Shown here: positions 36,961-45,350 of the stretch, piece by piece
How positions within the stretch are numbered: position 1 is the stretch's first letter
Layout: every line of letters starts with the position of its first letter
DNA from: Betaproteobacteria bacterium
Lineage (GTDB): Bacteria > Pseudomonadota > Gammaproteobacteria > Burkholderiales > CAIKXV01
NCBI GenBank assembly: GCA_947458265.1
Contig: CANGYF010000014.1
Coordinates: 1 to 64,000, forward strand
Direction: 5' to 3'
Length of the DNA stretch: 64,000 nucleotides
Program-made: the position numbers and the translations under genes
The notes under the pieces: model-generated
Seen by the model: the letters and a program-made list of their open reading frames with translations, nothing else
What the model was told of the DNA's origin: nothing
The model's database searches: none

Positions 36961-37920
36961 GATGGATGCAGACGCGTTTGTGATGCAAGCAGACTTGGGG
37001 TTGAGTCTGCCAAGCAAAAAGACGCAAAAGCGCGAGTTCGTCGAATAAATGACGCGAGTGGTGCTTGGGACGGAACTGATGGTGATGATCGAACCGCGCT
37101 ACCCGAAGGGCAAGGCCGGCCACCAGCCTTTCTGGCTGGAGGTGATATCTCCTGCGCAACTTCTTCCGCAGTACTTCGGTCTGAGTGATCTGGCGATGGA
37201 ACAGGCGCTGTAGCGTACACCGCCATACCGCGAATTCGCGAGGCATGAAGGTCCGATGAGACGACCTCCAGATGAGAGCATGATCCTGCAGTTCCAGCAC
37301 TTGCCTAAAAAGTACCACTCGGCTGACGTGTCCTTTGCCAAACTCCACGTTGCTCTTCAGCGCTGCGGACTGATGATTTAGGCCGACACAGTCCTCGATG
37401 TGGCCCTGATCGCGGCGGCGAGTTCGACGAAGAACGGAACGGGTAACCGCGATCCGCAAATGCATCAGACGAAGACGGAAGCCCAGCGATATTTCGGCAT
37501 GCAGGCTCGCGTAGGCACAAACGCTTACTCGCGATTGGTGCATACGGTGGCGAGCACAGCAGCCGATATCAGCGACGTGACGCAGGGTCGCAAGTTGCTG
37601 CACGGTGAATCGTAAGTCGTCTTTGCGGACGCGGAGTAACTGGGCGTGATGAAGCGCCCAGACGCGAGCAGCACACCTTGGCACGTCGCGACGCGACTGG
37701 GCAAGCGTAGCGCGCTGGACATGGAGAAGAAGAGTCACAACTTGATCAATGAGGTTGAGAGGTTCGATGCCAGCGAACTGGCGAAGGCCGTACAAGTTTT
37801 CGCTTGATCAAGCTGCAGTTCGGGTTCACCTCAGTGCGCTACGGCAGGCTAGCGAAGATACAACGCGGCTGAAACCGCCGTTCGCGCTGTCTAACTGGTT
37901 AATGGCTCCCAGCAAACTCA
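36961..37920 (+). pseudogene. IS5-family transposase relic
   Basis: Plus strand reads as a decayed IS5 transposase through several stops and shifts: MTRVV...ELMVMIEPRYPKGKAG, QYFGLSDLAMEQAL, then PPDESMILQFQHL, ALIAAASSTKN, then HQTKTEAQRYFGMQARVG, SRLVHTVASTAADISDV and LLHGES, ending near QFGFTSVRYGRLAK. The DDE residues lie in separate frames, so it is inactive. It begins 46 bp upstream of the wzy start and may have replaced part of the operon. Confidence 0.85.
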
Positions 37921-37964
37921 TACTGGTGGTGGGACAAGTCTATCCGCAAGCATCGGTCCAGGTA

Positions 37965-38019
37965 AGTCGAGCGCGAAAAGGCGCTCGACTCGGACTGATA
38001 CACGATCCAAACTGGATCG
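37965..38019. repeat. two adjacent stem-loops
   Basis: First: 10-bp perfect stem AGTCGAGCGC/GCGCTCGACT (37965-37990) with loop GAAAAG. Second: CGATCCA/TGGATCG (38003-38019) with a 3-base loop, itself inside TACAC...GTGTA. No T-run follows. They lie between the IS5 relic and the wzx-like 3' end, so they may be the terminal structure of a mobile element or the end of the wzx transcript. Confidence 0.6.
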
Positions 38020-38126
38020 GACTTGTGTACCTGAAGTCATTAGCAGTATCAGAGTGCTTTAGTTTGCTCTTTTGGCGCGATTATGAAGACCTTCCCTAGG
38101 CGAGGTAAATAATGCTTCTACAATTG

Positions 38127-39335
38127 TCATAAATACAGTCGCTTTGGTTCGATTGCATCGAGCCTCGCCAGCCGCGCAGTGACGTGAATCGCCAGTGCAC
38201 CCAGTACCAGAGCAGTACACTGCAGGGCGGTAAAAACTAAGGCATGAAACGTTGGTCGCGCCATCATAAAAAGCGCAGCTGCGATTGTAGTCATCGCGAC
38301 GGCGCCCAGTACGGGAGCCAGCAAACGTGCAGACGCCGCGCGCCCGCCGAATCGCGCAGCCGTTGTGTATAAACAGAAGGCCACAACTAATGCTATAAAC
38401 ATACTCAATTGCGAAAAGCCGAGGTGCTGATCCGATACCCAAGCATAGGCCACCCCAAACAATAGCCCGCACACAACAGCCGAGCCAACCTGTAGCGAGA
38501 AAAAAATCACGGGCACAGTAATACGGGCACGGGATGCCAGACGCGCGAGCGCAGACGAGTTCGACCAGTGCAAAAACAGTGGGAACATGACTAGCGACGC
38601 AGAGAAAACACGAATTACGATGGCCACATCGATTCCGGCATCTACAGGCGCACGCCAGCCAAGCAAAAACAGTAAGTTGAGTATTAGACCGTCGAAAACG
38701 GCGACGATAAACAGGGTTACCACTGATCCCGTGTTTGCTCGCAGACGGACAACGCCGGCGCTCAAACTGTCAGCACCAGTTCGCATCAAGCTAATGAAGT
38801 TCAGTAGCGCTACCGGCACGAACTGCAAGAGAATGGCAATTACTGCATACTCTTTAGGCCCCGGGGCCATGACGAGAAGCCAGGACACCGCCAGGGTCGA
38901 ACCCAGCGCAAACGCTGCTGCGAACCTTGCGGACCGATCAACCAGCGCACGTATTGGATCGCTGTCGACGGCGGCCCCAACCAGCAATACGGCTGAGCAA
39001 ACCAAGAGAGTTGGGTTGCTTACGTGCTGCTCTAGCAGCCAAATTGTAACTGGCACCACGAGCAGCGCTGCGAACAACACCTCGCCGGAAGCCGATTGGA
39101 TATGGCGCAGCCTCCTGCTCTTCGAGTGGGTCGCCTGTAGGCTTGCAGACACATTGGTGAGCGTACGAAGTGCCGACACAGCGAAGCCGAAAATAAGCAG
39201 GAAGAAGTAAAGATCCTTGACATCGTTCGTGGAATAAAGACGCGCGATAAGTGCAAAGAGGTAAAGCGATAGCACGCCCGAAAAAATGCGAGCGATAGTG
39301 TGCGTGGCCACCTCACCGCGCAACCGAGTGTTCAA
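38127..39335 (-). CDS. Wzx-like polysaccharide flippase
   Basis: About 402 aa with twelve or more predicted helices and few charged residues, consistent with a MATE/MVF-type O-unit flippase moving undecaprenyl-linked units across the inner membrane. TM1 is FSGVLSLYLFALIARLY, followed by the loop STNDVKDLYFFLLIFGF seen near the N-terminus of this family. The frame overlaps the preceding GT2 if begun upstream. The TTG at 39335 or GTG at 39311 (giving VATHTIARIFSG) is preferred. Family identity is from topology, since Wzx sequences are poorly conserved. Confidence 0.68.
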   Translation of the reverse strand: MNTRLRGEVATHTIARIFSGVLSLYLFALIARLYSTNDVKDLYFFLLIFGFAVSALRTLTNVSASLQATHSKSRRLRHIQSASGEVLFAALLVVPVTIWLLEQHVSNPTLLVCSAVLLVGAAVDSDPIRALVDRSARFAAAFALGSTLAVSWLLVMAPGPKEYAVIAILLQFVPVALLNFISLMRTGADSLSAGVVRLRANTGSVVTLFIVAVFDGLILNLLFLLGWRAPVDAGIDVAIVIRVFSASLVMFPLFLHWSNSSALARLASRARITVPVIFFSLQVGSAVVCGLLFGVAYAWVSDQHLGFSQLSMFIALVVAFCLYTTAARFGGRAASARLLAPVLGAVAMTTIAAALFMMARPTFHALVFTALQCTALVLGALAIHVTARLARLDAIEPKRLYL

Positions 39336-39349
39336 CGTCGTCGTGCGCC

Positions 39350-40264
39350 TCAACGTTGGCCTTCGGCGGGTCGACCGGCACAGAATCGCCTGCGCATCGC
39401 AAGTTGGGTCAGCCTTTCGGCACCCCGAAAGGCTGCCCATACCAATGCCTCAACAGTACGCGCCAGCGAAGCGATCACGGAGGTGGATACCAGCCACGCT
39501 CCGCGTGCTGGAGGTAGCCCCTGCTCCTGTAGCAGTCGCAACTCTTCGGCGTGGATACGCTTGATGGCTGGTCCGAGCGACGCTGTGATTGAGAGCGCGC
39601 CGGCGCCGTTATGCATCACACCATTGCCAGACAGAAAGACTAACTTAGGTCTATGCAGCACTATCGCCCGGACGTACAGCTCGCAGTCAACCATCCACTT
39701 TAACCGTTCATCGTAGCGAGGATAGAGCATGCGGCGCAGCAACAGCGTTGATGGCGGACCGAGCGCATTTCGCCTGAGCATGTAACCTGGGCAGGCATTA
39801 ACAATAAAGCGCGCCAGCCTGGTCGGCATATGGAGCCGCCCTCTTGGATAACTAGCACTTACAGCGCGACAAGGGAAGACGAGACCATCGATATCAATAT
39901 CGTCCCGCAACACATCCAGCGCGTCCTGCAATACTTTCGGTGATTCGAAGTACTCGTCGTGGTGCATCAGTAAGCTGTACTCGCCCGAAGCGGCATCAAG
40001 CAGCCCGTTCCAGTTAGGTACAGCACCACTTGCTAGCTGGTTCCGTCTGTAGATTCCGCGACCACAGCTGCGAACGATTGTTTCGATTTCATTCGCCACC
40101 CTGTCGTCAGTCGAGTCGTCGTGTACGCGTATTTCGATTGCGGGGTCATGCACTGCATCACCCATCGTTGTCACGATCCGACGCAAACCAAGCGCAAAAT
40201 TGTAGGTCGGCACGAGCACCGACAACAACGGCGCGGAGTCTGGATAGTTCGAGATTGGATCCAT
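39350..40264 (-). CDS. glycosyltransferase family 2
   Basis: 304-aa GT-A enzyme. LLSVLVPTYNFALGLRRIV, IRVHDDSTDD, YRRNQLASGAVPNWNGLLDAASGEY and LLMHHDEYF (the DxD-like site, here HDE) are typical. PRYDERLKWMVDCELYVRA matches the ED/WMVD acceptor-side region of this GT2 subgroup. Start at 40264 (MDPISNYPDS) overlaps the methyltransferase stop as TGATG. A C-terminal amphipathic segment may associate with the membrane. Donor sugar unknown. Confidence 0.86.
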   Translation of the reverse strand: MDPISNYPDSAPLLSVLVPTYNFALGLRRIVTTMGDAVHDPAIEIRVHDDSTDDRVANEIETIVRSCGRGIYRRNQLASGAVPNWNGLLDAASGEYSLLMHHDEYFESPKVLQDALDVLRDDIDIDGLVFPCRAVSASYPRGRLHMPTRLARFIVNACPGYMLRRNALGPPSTLLLRRMLYPRYDERLKWMVDCELYVRAIVLHRPKLVFLSGNGVMHNGAGALSITASLGPAIKRIHAEELRLLQEQGLPPARGAWLVSTSVIASLARTVEALVWAAFRGAERLTQLAMRRRFCAGRPAEGQR

Positions 40265-41208
40265 CAAGCAGGTACAAGCGTGACGACAATCTGGTCTCCG
40301 CGAAGCTGTTCGTTTGCCCAGTGACTCATCTCTCGATAGCGGCGCAGATGGCGGCGCTTGAATGCGCGCGCAGCAGGTGACATCAGCGGAACACCAGCAC
40401 AGTACATATCGCTGGCCCAAAACTGCATCGGCTGCGAATCGCACAGCAGTTCGCGCACGGACAGACCAGCCTGGGCTGCCACATGCGCAATTGAGCGATG
40501 AGAATGTAGATACAGATGGCGTGGCGCATCGAGTTGGACCCAGTTTGGGCCATAGGCAGTGAAGGCCAAAGAGTCCGATGTCGGGATACGGACCAGAACT
40601 ATGCCGCCGGGCGCCAGGCGTTCCGCAGCTTGACGCAGCGTCTCCACTTGGTCGGGAATATGCTCTAGCGAGTGATGAAACGAGATCAGGTCGAACTGGC
40701 CCTGAACGATGTCTAGCCTTCCCTTTAGAAGCCGGATCCCACTCTCCTGCGACGCAGCGGTAAGCAGCGGATCAACACCCGTTAACTGCTTGTAACCCAG
40801 CAGGGCCATTGACCGCAACAGAGCACCGTCTCCGCACCCGACATCAAGAACACGCGTCGATCGGCTCGGCGCCGCCAATGTCATTGCAGATAAGGCCACG
40901 TTAGGCAGACGGCGTCTGATCCATCCAGCGGCGGGCGTACTTCCTTCCTGTAAGGTGTCGCGCCACCTTTTCATGGTAGCGCGCAGACGATAGCCCGCCG
41001 TGTGGAACGAGTAGTAGGACTGAGCAGGATAAAACCGGCTCATGTCGGCTGGAATATCCAATAGGTGCACCACACCGCACGCGGCGCAATGCAGATACGC
41101 AAACGACTCTTTTGTCCCGTACATCATCTCTGACGCTTGGATGATGCGGTTCGAAGAGTCGTTTCTGCAGATTGAGCAGAGACGTGCAGTTACTGGGTAA
41201 TTGAACAT
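40264..41208 (-). CDS. class I SAM methyltransferase with N-terminal zinc ribbon
   Basis: 314-aa protein. Two CxxC pairs (CSIC near residue 11, CAAC near 42) suggest a small zinc ribbon, followed by SAM-binding VLDVGCGDGALLRSMA, ISFHHSLEHIPD and LAPGGIVLVRIP. This layout resembles the TylF/C-methyltransferase-type enzymes of deoxysugar pathways. ATG 41208 is chosen over 41262. It probably methylates a sugar nucleotide or glycan. Between wzz and the GT2. Confidence 0.83.
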   Translation of the reverse strand: MFNYPVTARLCSICRNDSSNRIIQASEMMYGTKESFAYLHCAACGVVHLLDIPADMSRFYPAQSYYSFHTAGYRLRATMKRWRDTLQEGSTPAAGWIRRRLPNVALSAMTLAAPSRSTRVLDVGCGDGALLRSMALLGYKQLTGVDPLLTAASQESGIRLLKGRLDIVQGQFDLISFHHSLEHIPDQVETLRQAAERLAPGGIVLVRIPTSDSLAFTAYGPNWVQLDAPRHLYLHSHRSIAHVAAQAGLSVRELLCDSQPMQFWASDMYCAGVPLMSPAARAFKRRHLRRYREMSHWANEQLRGDQIVVTLVPA

Positions 41209-41308
41209 AGCATTTTCAGTGATAAATTCGGAGCAGAGTGACGTACCTCCAGAATATCGCATGCGAGGGCGCCTTCGCCCGATTCAGCATGCGAACCACA
41301 GGCTGTCT

Positions 41309-42487
41309 TCACCGCGTGGACCTTGTCGAGGCGTGAATTCTAATTACACGCCGCCCAAATACTCCAAAGACCACCAGCAGAAACATGAACACCATCGCAA
41401 TGAGCACAATAAAGGCGCGTTTAGGTGCTGACTTTCGATCGGGGGGCGCTGCAGAATCGAGCACCTGCACCAGAGACATGTCCTTGGCCTCGTCCAGTCT
41501 GGCTGCTTCGGTTTGGCGAACCAGAAGTTCCTGTAGCATTTCCAGATATCTTAGTTCGCGCAACTTGCGAGCATTTTCGTTGGCCACTGGCGGGTATTTA
41601 CCGTCAGCCCCTGGAGCAGAGGAACCCTCGACTCTCGCCAGTTCGGCTCGAAGCGCACCAAGTTCCCGCTGCATCAATTGCAAGTCCGGATTCGTCTCCG
41701 ATGCGAAACCACGCATGGCTCCAATCTGAACCTCCCTTGCCGTTATCTGAGCCCTGAGACGAGCACTGGCCTCGATCAGGCTACGCCCTTGTCCTTCGAC
41801 CAGAGCTAAGCCACCCTTAGACAGAGCTTCGCGGGCGTCATTTTCTGCAGCGGCCAGGTTGTCGCGAACTTTCGCAAGCTGGCGCTCGAAAAACAGCCGG
41901 CGCTGCGAGGCTTCGGTGACAGCAAGGAGGCCAGTCAGCCGGATAAGCTCTTCGACATAGGCATTCGAGAGATCGGCGGACAGTTTAGGATCTTTTGTCT
42001 CGACCGACACCGAAATGATCCCGTCCTTGCCAGCCGAGATCTTGCTTGCGTCCGCCAGCTCCTTTTGGGTGAGATTCTGGGACTCCTCGTCGAAGTAGGC
42101 CTTGAGATCGAACCGTTCGATCAGCCGATCGGCCACCGTACGGCTCTTCAACATGCCGACGTACAAATCGTTGGGGTTCCGAATACCACCGATGCTCCCA
42201 CCGGCCGCCGCAGCCAGCCCGCCCAGCTGTCCCAGCAACGCCGCGGCACTCGAACTGTTCTGCTGCGGCGGTAGCATGCGTGCCGTCGCCGTGTAGTAAT
42301 TCGGCATCATCAGCGTGACCCCTGCCGCCAGCACACCCGCGCCGAGCGTGGACCCGATCAGCAGCCACTTGTGCTCCCACAGCACCTGCAGCATCTCCAA
42401 CAGGCTGATTTCGTCGTCGCCGCCTTCAGGTATCGGGGCTTGGGCACCGCCGCCGCCCGCATCCGGTGTCGTCGTGCTCATCGCCAT
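41309..42487 (-). CDS. wzz: Wzz-type chain-length determinant
   Basis: 392-aa polysaccharide co-polymerase without a kinase domain. TM1 is WLLIGSTLGAGVLAAGVTLMM (about 40-61), a periplasmic region rich in coiled coil (RLFFERQLAKVRDNLAAAEND, LRAEL) carries the Wzz NDLYVGMLKSRTVADRLIERFDL segment, and TM2 is near the C-terminus (AFIVLIAMVFMFLLVVFGVF) after PPDRKSAPKR. The Gly/Pro-rich first 25 residues are cytoplasmic. Its ATG overlaps the stop of the SLBB gene (TGATG), so the two are coupled. It sets chain length of the Wzy product. Confidence 0.9.
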   Translation of the reverse strand: MAMSTTTPDAGGGGAQAPIPEGGDDEISLLEMLQVLWEHKWLLIGSTLGAGVLAAGVTLMMPNYYTATARMLPPQQNSSSAAALLGQLGGLAAAAGGSIGGIRNPNDLYVGMLKSRTVADRLIERFDLKAYFDEESQNLTQKELADASKISAGKDGIISVSVETKDPKLSADLSNAYVEELIRLTGLLAVTEASQRRLFFERQLAKVRDNLAAAENDAREALSKGGLALVEGQGRSLIEASARLRAQITAREVQIGAMRGFASETNPDLQLMQRELGALRAELARVEGSSAPGADGKYPPVANENARKLRELRYLEMLQELLVRQTEAARLDEAKDMSLVQVLDSAAPPDRKSAPKRAFIVLIAMVFMFLLVVFGVFGRRVIRIHASTRSTR

Positions 42488-44910
42488 CAGTCCTTCAGTA
42501 CCTTGATCGCCGCCGCACCCAGGCCGAACTGGAAGAAGATCTGCGACCAGTCCCGCAACGTGCGCGTCCAGCTCACGTATTCGAAGTTCTCGGGCACGAC
42601 CACCGAATCACCCGGCATCAGCACCAGGTTCTCGAAGCCACCCGACAGCCATCCGGACTGCCGACGGCTCGCCAGCGACCCGTCTGCCCGCTGTATGTAG
42701 ATGGCGCGGTCGTCAGCCGTGCGCAGCGGCCCGCCCGCAAGCCGGACATAGTCACCGACGCGTTGCCCATTGCGGTGTATGAACGTCCCCGCGTTGTAGA
42801 CCGAGCCCAGCACGCTGACGATGGCGGGTCGCTGCGGCACCATCAGCCGGTCGCCGTTTTCCAGCGGCAGGTCGGGGATGTCCGCCAGTTGCGGCTGTTC
42901 CGGCAGGTTGAACACGATGCGCCCTGTCGCACGCAGCTGCCGCAGCCGCTGCAGCGTACCTTGTTGGGCGGCCGTTTCGCGCGCCAGCGCATCCGCGTCG
43001 CCCGGCAGTACGTTCTGCGCACGCGTCGCAGTCGAACGCTGCAGGTCCACCTCCATCCGCGCGATCGCCTCCTCCAGTGCCTTCTGCTGCGACTGGCGGG
43101 TGGATTCGCGGGTGAACACGGCGCCATACAGATAAGCATTCGGCGACAGGCCCCCTGCCCGTACCACCAGTTGCCTCAGCGTCTCGCCCGGCTGCGCCTG
43201 ATACACCCCGGGCGTCCTGAACTCGCTCTCCAGCACAACCATCGCCGTGCGCTTGGCAGCGGGTACGCCGAACTCCGCGCGGGAGAAGATGGTGACCACG
43301 TCGCCTGCCTGCAGCACGAGGTCCTGCTGTGGGTTGCGGTCCATCACCGCCTGGCCGAGGTTGAAGGGAATCAGGCGGGTGGTGAGGTCGCTGGGGTCCA
43401 GCCGCTCGACGACTGCGTAATCCCAGTTCACCTCCACGCGCGAGACATCCTGGATGTCGCCCAGCAACTGGTTCGAGTCGCGGGGGCCGGTGCGGCCACC
43501 ACCGGACTCGAGTACATCCGCCCGCGTGATCAGGTTGCGCCGCAGGTAGTAGTCCGGCACCACCAGTGCCTCGCGCTCGGGAATCAGGTCGCTCACCCGC
43601 ATGCCGGGGCGGAACGGGTGGCGCATCGGCATCGCCACATGGCCGCGCAGCGTGACTGCGTTGGCGAACCGCGGCGAGATCGGCTGCACCGACACCACGT
43701 CGCCGTCGCGCAGCGCGCGCTTGAGCCCGTCACCATTGAGATCGAAGGTCTCTACCCGCCGCACCTGCCGGCCCTCGATACGCTCGACCATGGCTCGCTG
43801 CCCGGCTGCGGTGCTGGCCAGCCCACCGGCCAGCGCCAGCACCTCGGACAACGGCGTGTCCGCCTTCAGTTCGTAGATGCCCGGCACGCGAACGCTGCCG
43901 GCCAGCGCCACCGTCGGCCCCTCGGACGGTATGAAGATCACGTCGCCCGCCAGCAGCCGCGCATCGCGCGACTTGTCGCCTCGCGCGAGAAAATCGTAGA
44001 TGTCGAACTCGGTGACCACCTTGTCGCCGCGGCGCAGTTGCACGCGCCGCATCGAGCCGGTGGCCGAAGGCCCGCCCGAGGCGAACAGCGCGCTCACCAG
44101 CGTGGACAGTGAACTCACCGTGTAGCTGCCTGGCCGCCGCGCCTGCCCCACCACGAACACCTGGATCGAGCGCAGCTGGCCCAGTGTCACGCTCAGTTCG
44201 AAGTTGCGGAAGTTCTTGGCGATGGCCGCGCGCACATGCGCTTCCAGTCGGTCCATGCGCACGCCTGCCACCGCCACCGTGCCGATCTGCGGGATGTCGA
44301 TGTTGCCGTTGCGGTCTACCGTGCTGCGGTGATCGCCCTCGACCGCGCCCCACACCCGGATGCGCAGTTCATCCCCTGGCCCGACGAGATAATCCAGCGT
44401 GACCGGCACGTTCTCCACCGGCACGAAGCTGGACGACGCTTCCTCGAACAGCGAAGCGCCGAAGCGCGGCAGCAGTCGCCCCGTGGACTGCTGCACGAAT
44501 CGCTGGAACTCGCTGGGTTCCAGCGGCGGCAGCGCGCGCGGCTCGGGCGCGGCGGCTGTTCCCTCGACGGGCCGTACCATGCGCGGGTCGGCCGCTGAGC
44601 CGGGCCGGGGCGACAACTGCTCCTTACCGGGTGCCAGGGTGGGCCGCACGGTGGGCGGCACTACCGCGCCCGCAGCGGCGGCCCCTGCGGCCCCTGCGGC
44701 CTCTGCGCCCGGAGTGCGGCCTTGCATCGCGGCAGCGGCACGCGCCTTTTCCTCGGCGGACATACCCGCAAACGCCTGAGCCTGGGCTTGTGTCTGCGCC
44801 TGGGTCGGATACGGGGTCAGGACTCCCGCCAACGCGAACGCCATCACTGCGAGCAGGGGGGGCCGGACGACGAGTGTCCAGCCGCGGTAGTCGAAGGTCT
44901 TCATCATCAT
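42487..44910 (-). CDS. SLBB-domain polysaccharide export protein
   Basis: 807-aa periplasmic/outer-membrane export protein, about twice the length of Wza. Signal peptide with cleavage near PTQA-Q; no lipobox cysteine. An Ala/Pro-rich linker (to ~125) precedes the Poly_export domain (LDYLVGPGDELRIRVWGAVEG, DIPQIGTVAVAG) and repeated SLBB units (VFVVGQARRPGSYTV, ALAGSVRVPGIYEL, VLESEFRTPGVYQA, VSVLGSVYNAGTFI), each with the G-x-V-x-x-P-G turn. The C-terminus has an outer-membrane-spanning-like helix (SQIFFQFGLGAAAIKV). It resembles long SLBB proteins of O-antigen/Wzx-Wzy loci. Leads the wzz gene. Confidence 0.9.
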   Translation of the reverse strand: MMMKTFDYRGWTLVVRPPLLAVMAFALAGVLTPYPTQAQTQAQAQAFAGMSAEEKARAAAAMQGRTPGAEAAGAAGAAAAGAVVPPTVRPTLAPGKEQLSPRPGSAADPRMVRPVEGTAAAPEPRALPPLEPSEFQRFVQQSTGRLLPRFGASLFEEASSSFVPVENVPVTLDYLVGPGDELRIRVWGAVEGDHRSTVDRNGNIDIPQIGTVAVAGVRMDRLEAHVRAAIAKNFRNFELSVTLGQLRSIQVFVVGQARRPGSYTVSSLSTLVSALFASGGPSATGSMRRVQLRRGDKVVTEFDIYDFLARGDKSRDARLLAGDVIFIPSEGPTVALAGSVRVPGIYELKADTPLSEVLALAGGLASTAAGQRAMVERIEGRQVRRVETFDLNGDGLKRALRDGDVVSVQPISPRFANAVTLRGHVAMPMRHPFRPGMRVSDLIPEREALVVPDYYLRRNLITRADVLESGGGRTGPRDSNQLLGDIQDVSRVEVNWDYAVVERLDPSDLTTRLIPFNLGQAVMDRNPQQDLVLQAGDVVTIFSRAEFGVPAAKRTAMVVLESEFRTPGVYQAQPGETLRQLVVRAGGLSPNAYLYGAVFTRESTRQSQQKALEEAIARMEVDLQRSTATRAQNVLPGDADALARETAAQQGTLQRLRQLRATGRIVFNLPEQPQLADIPDLPLENGDRLMVPQRPAIVSVLGSVYNAGTFIHRNGQRVGDYVRLAGGPLRTADDRAIYIQRADGSLASRRQSGWLSGGFENLVLMPGDSVVVPENFEYVSWTRTLRDWSQIFFQFGLGAAAIKVLKD

Positions 44911-45029
44911 TGCCTCACATCACGCCTGCCGCCGGCAGGCCGCACATCGCGTTAGATACAGTCTACCGGGTATGCCTAGCCCCAGTCTTGAAACGTGGCA
45001 ATCCGCGCCGCCCCGGGCGATCGTAGCGC

Positions 45030-45350
45030 TCACCGGCACGGCCTCCACCCATCCTCGCCCGCCGGTGCCAGCCGGCCTTGCCCAGTGCGCACCCGTACCG
45101 CTCCATCCGGGGTGCGTTCGGTCACGCCGCGCTCGGTCTCGCGCTCCGCCAATCCCACTCTGCGCTCGTGGCATACCGCACGCCCGGGCACGGTCATCGC
45201 TGCGTCTTGCTCGGCCTGGAGACGCGCGCGGTCCAGCGTGTGGCGCAGCGCGGCGGCGCTCGCATCCGGCTCGGGGGCCGAGGCGCACCCGGTCAGCGCG
45301 AGGCCGAGCAGCAGCGCTGCAAGTCTACGTGGCACCTCACCCGGCCTCAC
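45030..45350 (-). CDS. small lipoprotein
   Basis: 106 aa from a GTG that overlaps the stop of the fusion gene (GTGA). Lipoprotein signal RRLAALLLGLALTGC with lipobox LTGC, then a charged Ala/Glu/Arg-rich tail with two further cysteines (AVCHERR and the last Cys). No family recognised. Its coupling to the GfcC-YjbH-PAP2 gene suggests a role in the same export machinery, for instance as an outer-membrane partner. The frame also stays open upstream to 45548, but that would lie within the fusion gene. Confidence 0.6.
   Translation of the reverse strand: MRPGEVPRRLAALLLGLALTGCASAPEPDASAAALRHTLDRARLQAEQDAAMTVPGRAVCHERRVGLAERETERGVTERTPDGAVRVRTGQGRLAPAGEDGWRPCR

Noticed and set aside
36899-37795. 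298-codon minus-strand frame upstream of wzy
   Set aside because: It is antisense to the IS5 transposase relic, whose plus-strand peptides are recognisable.
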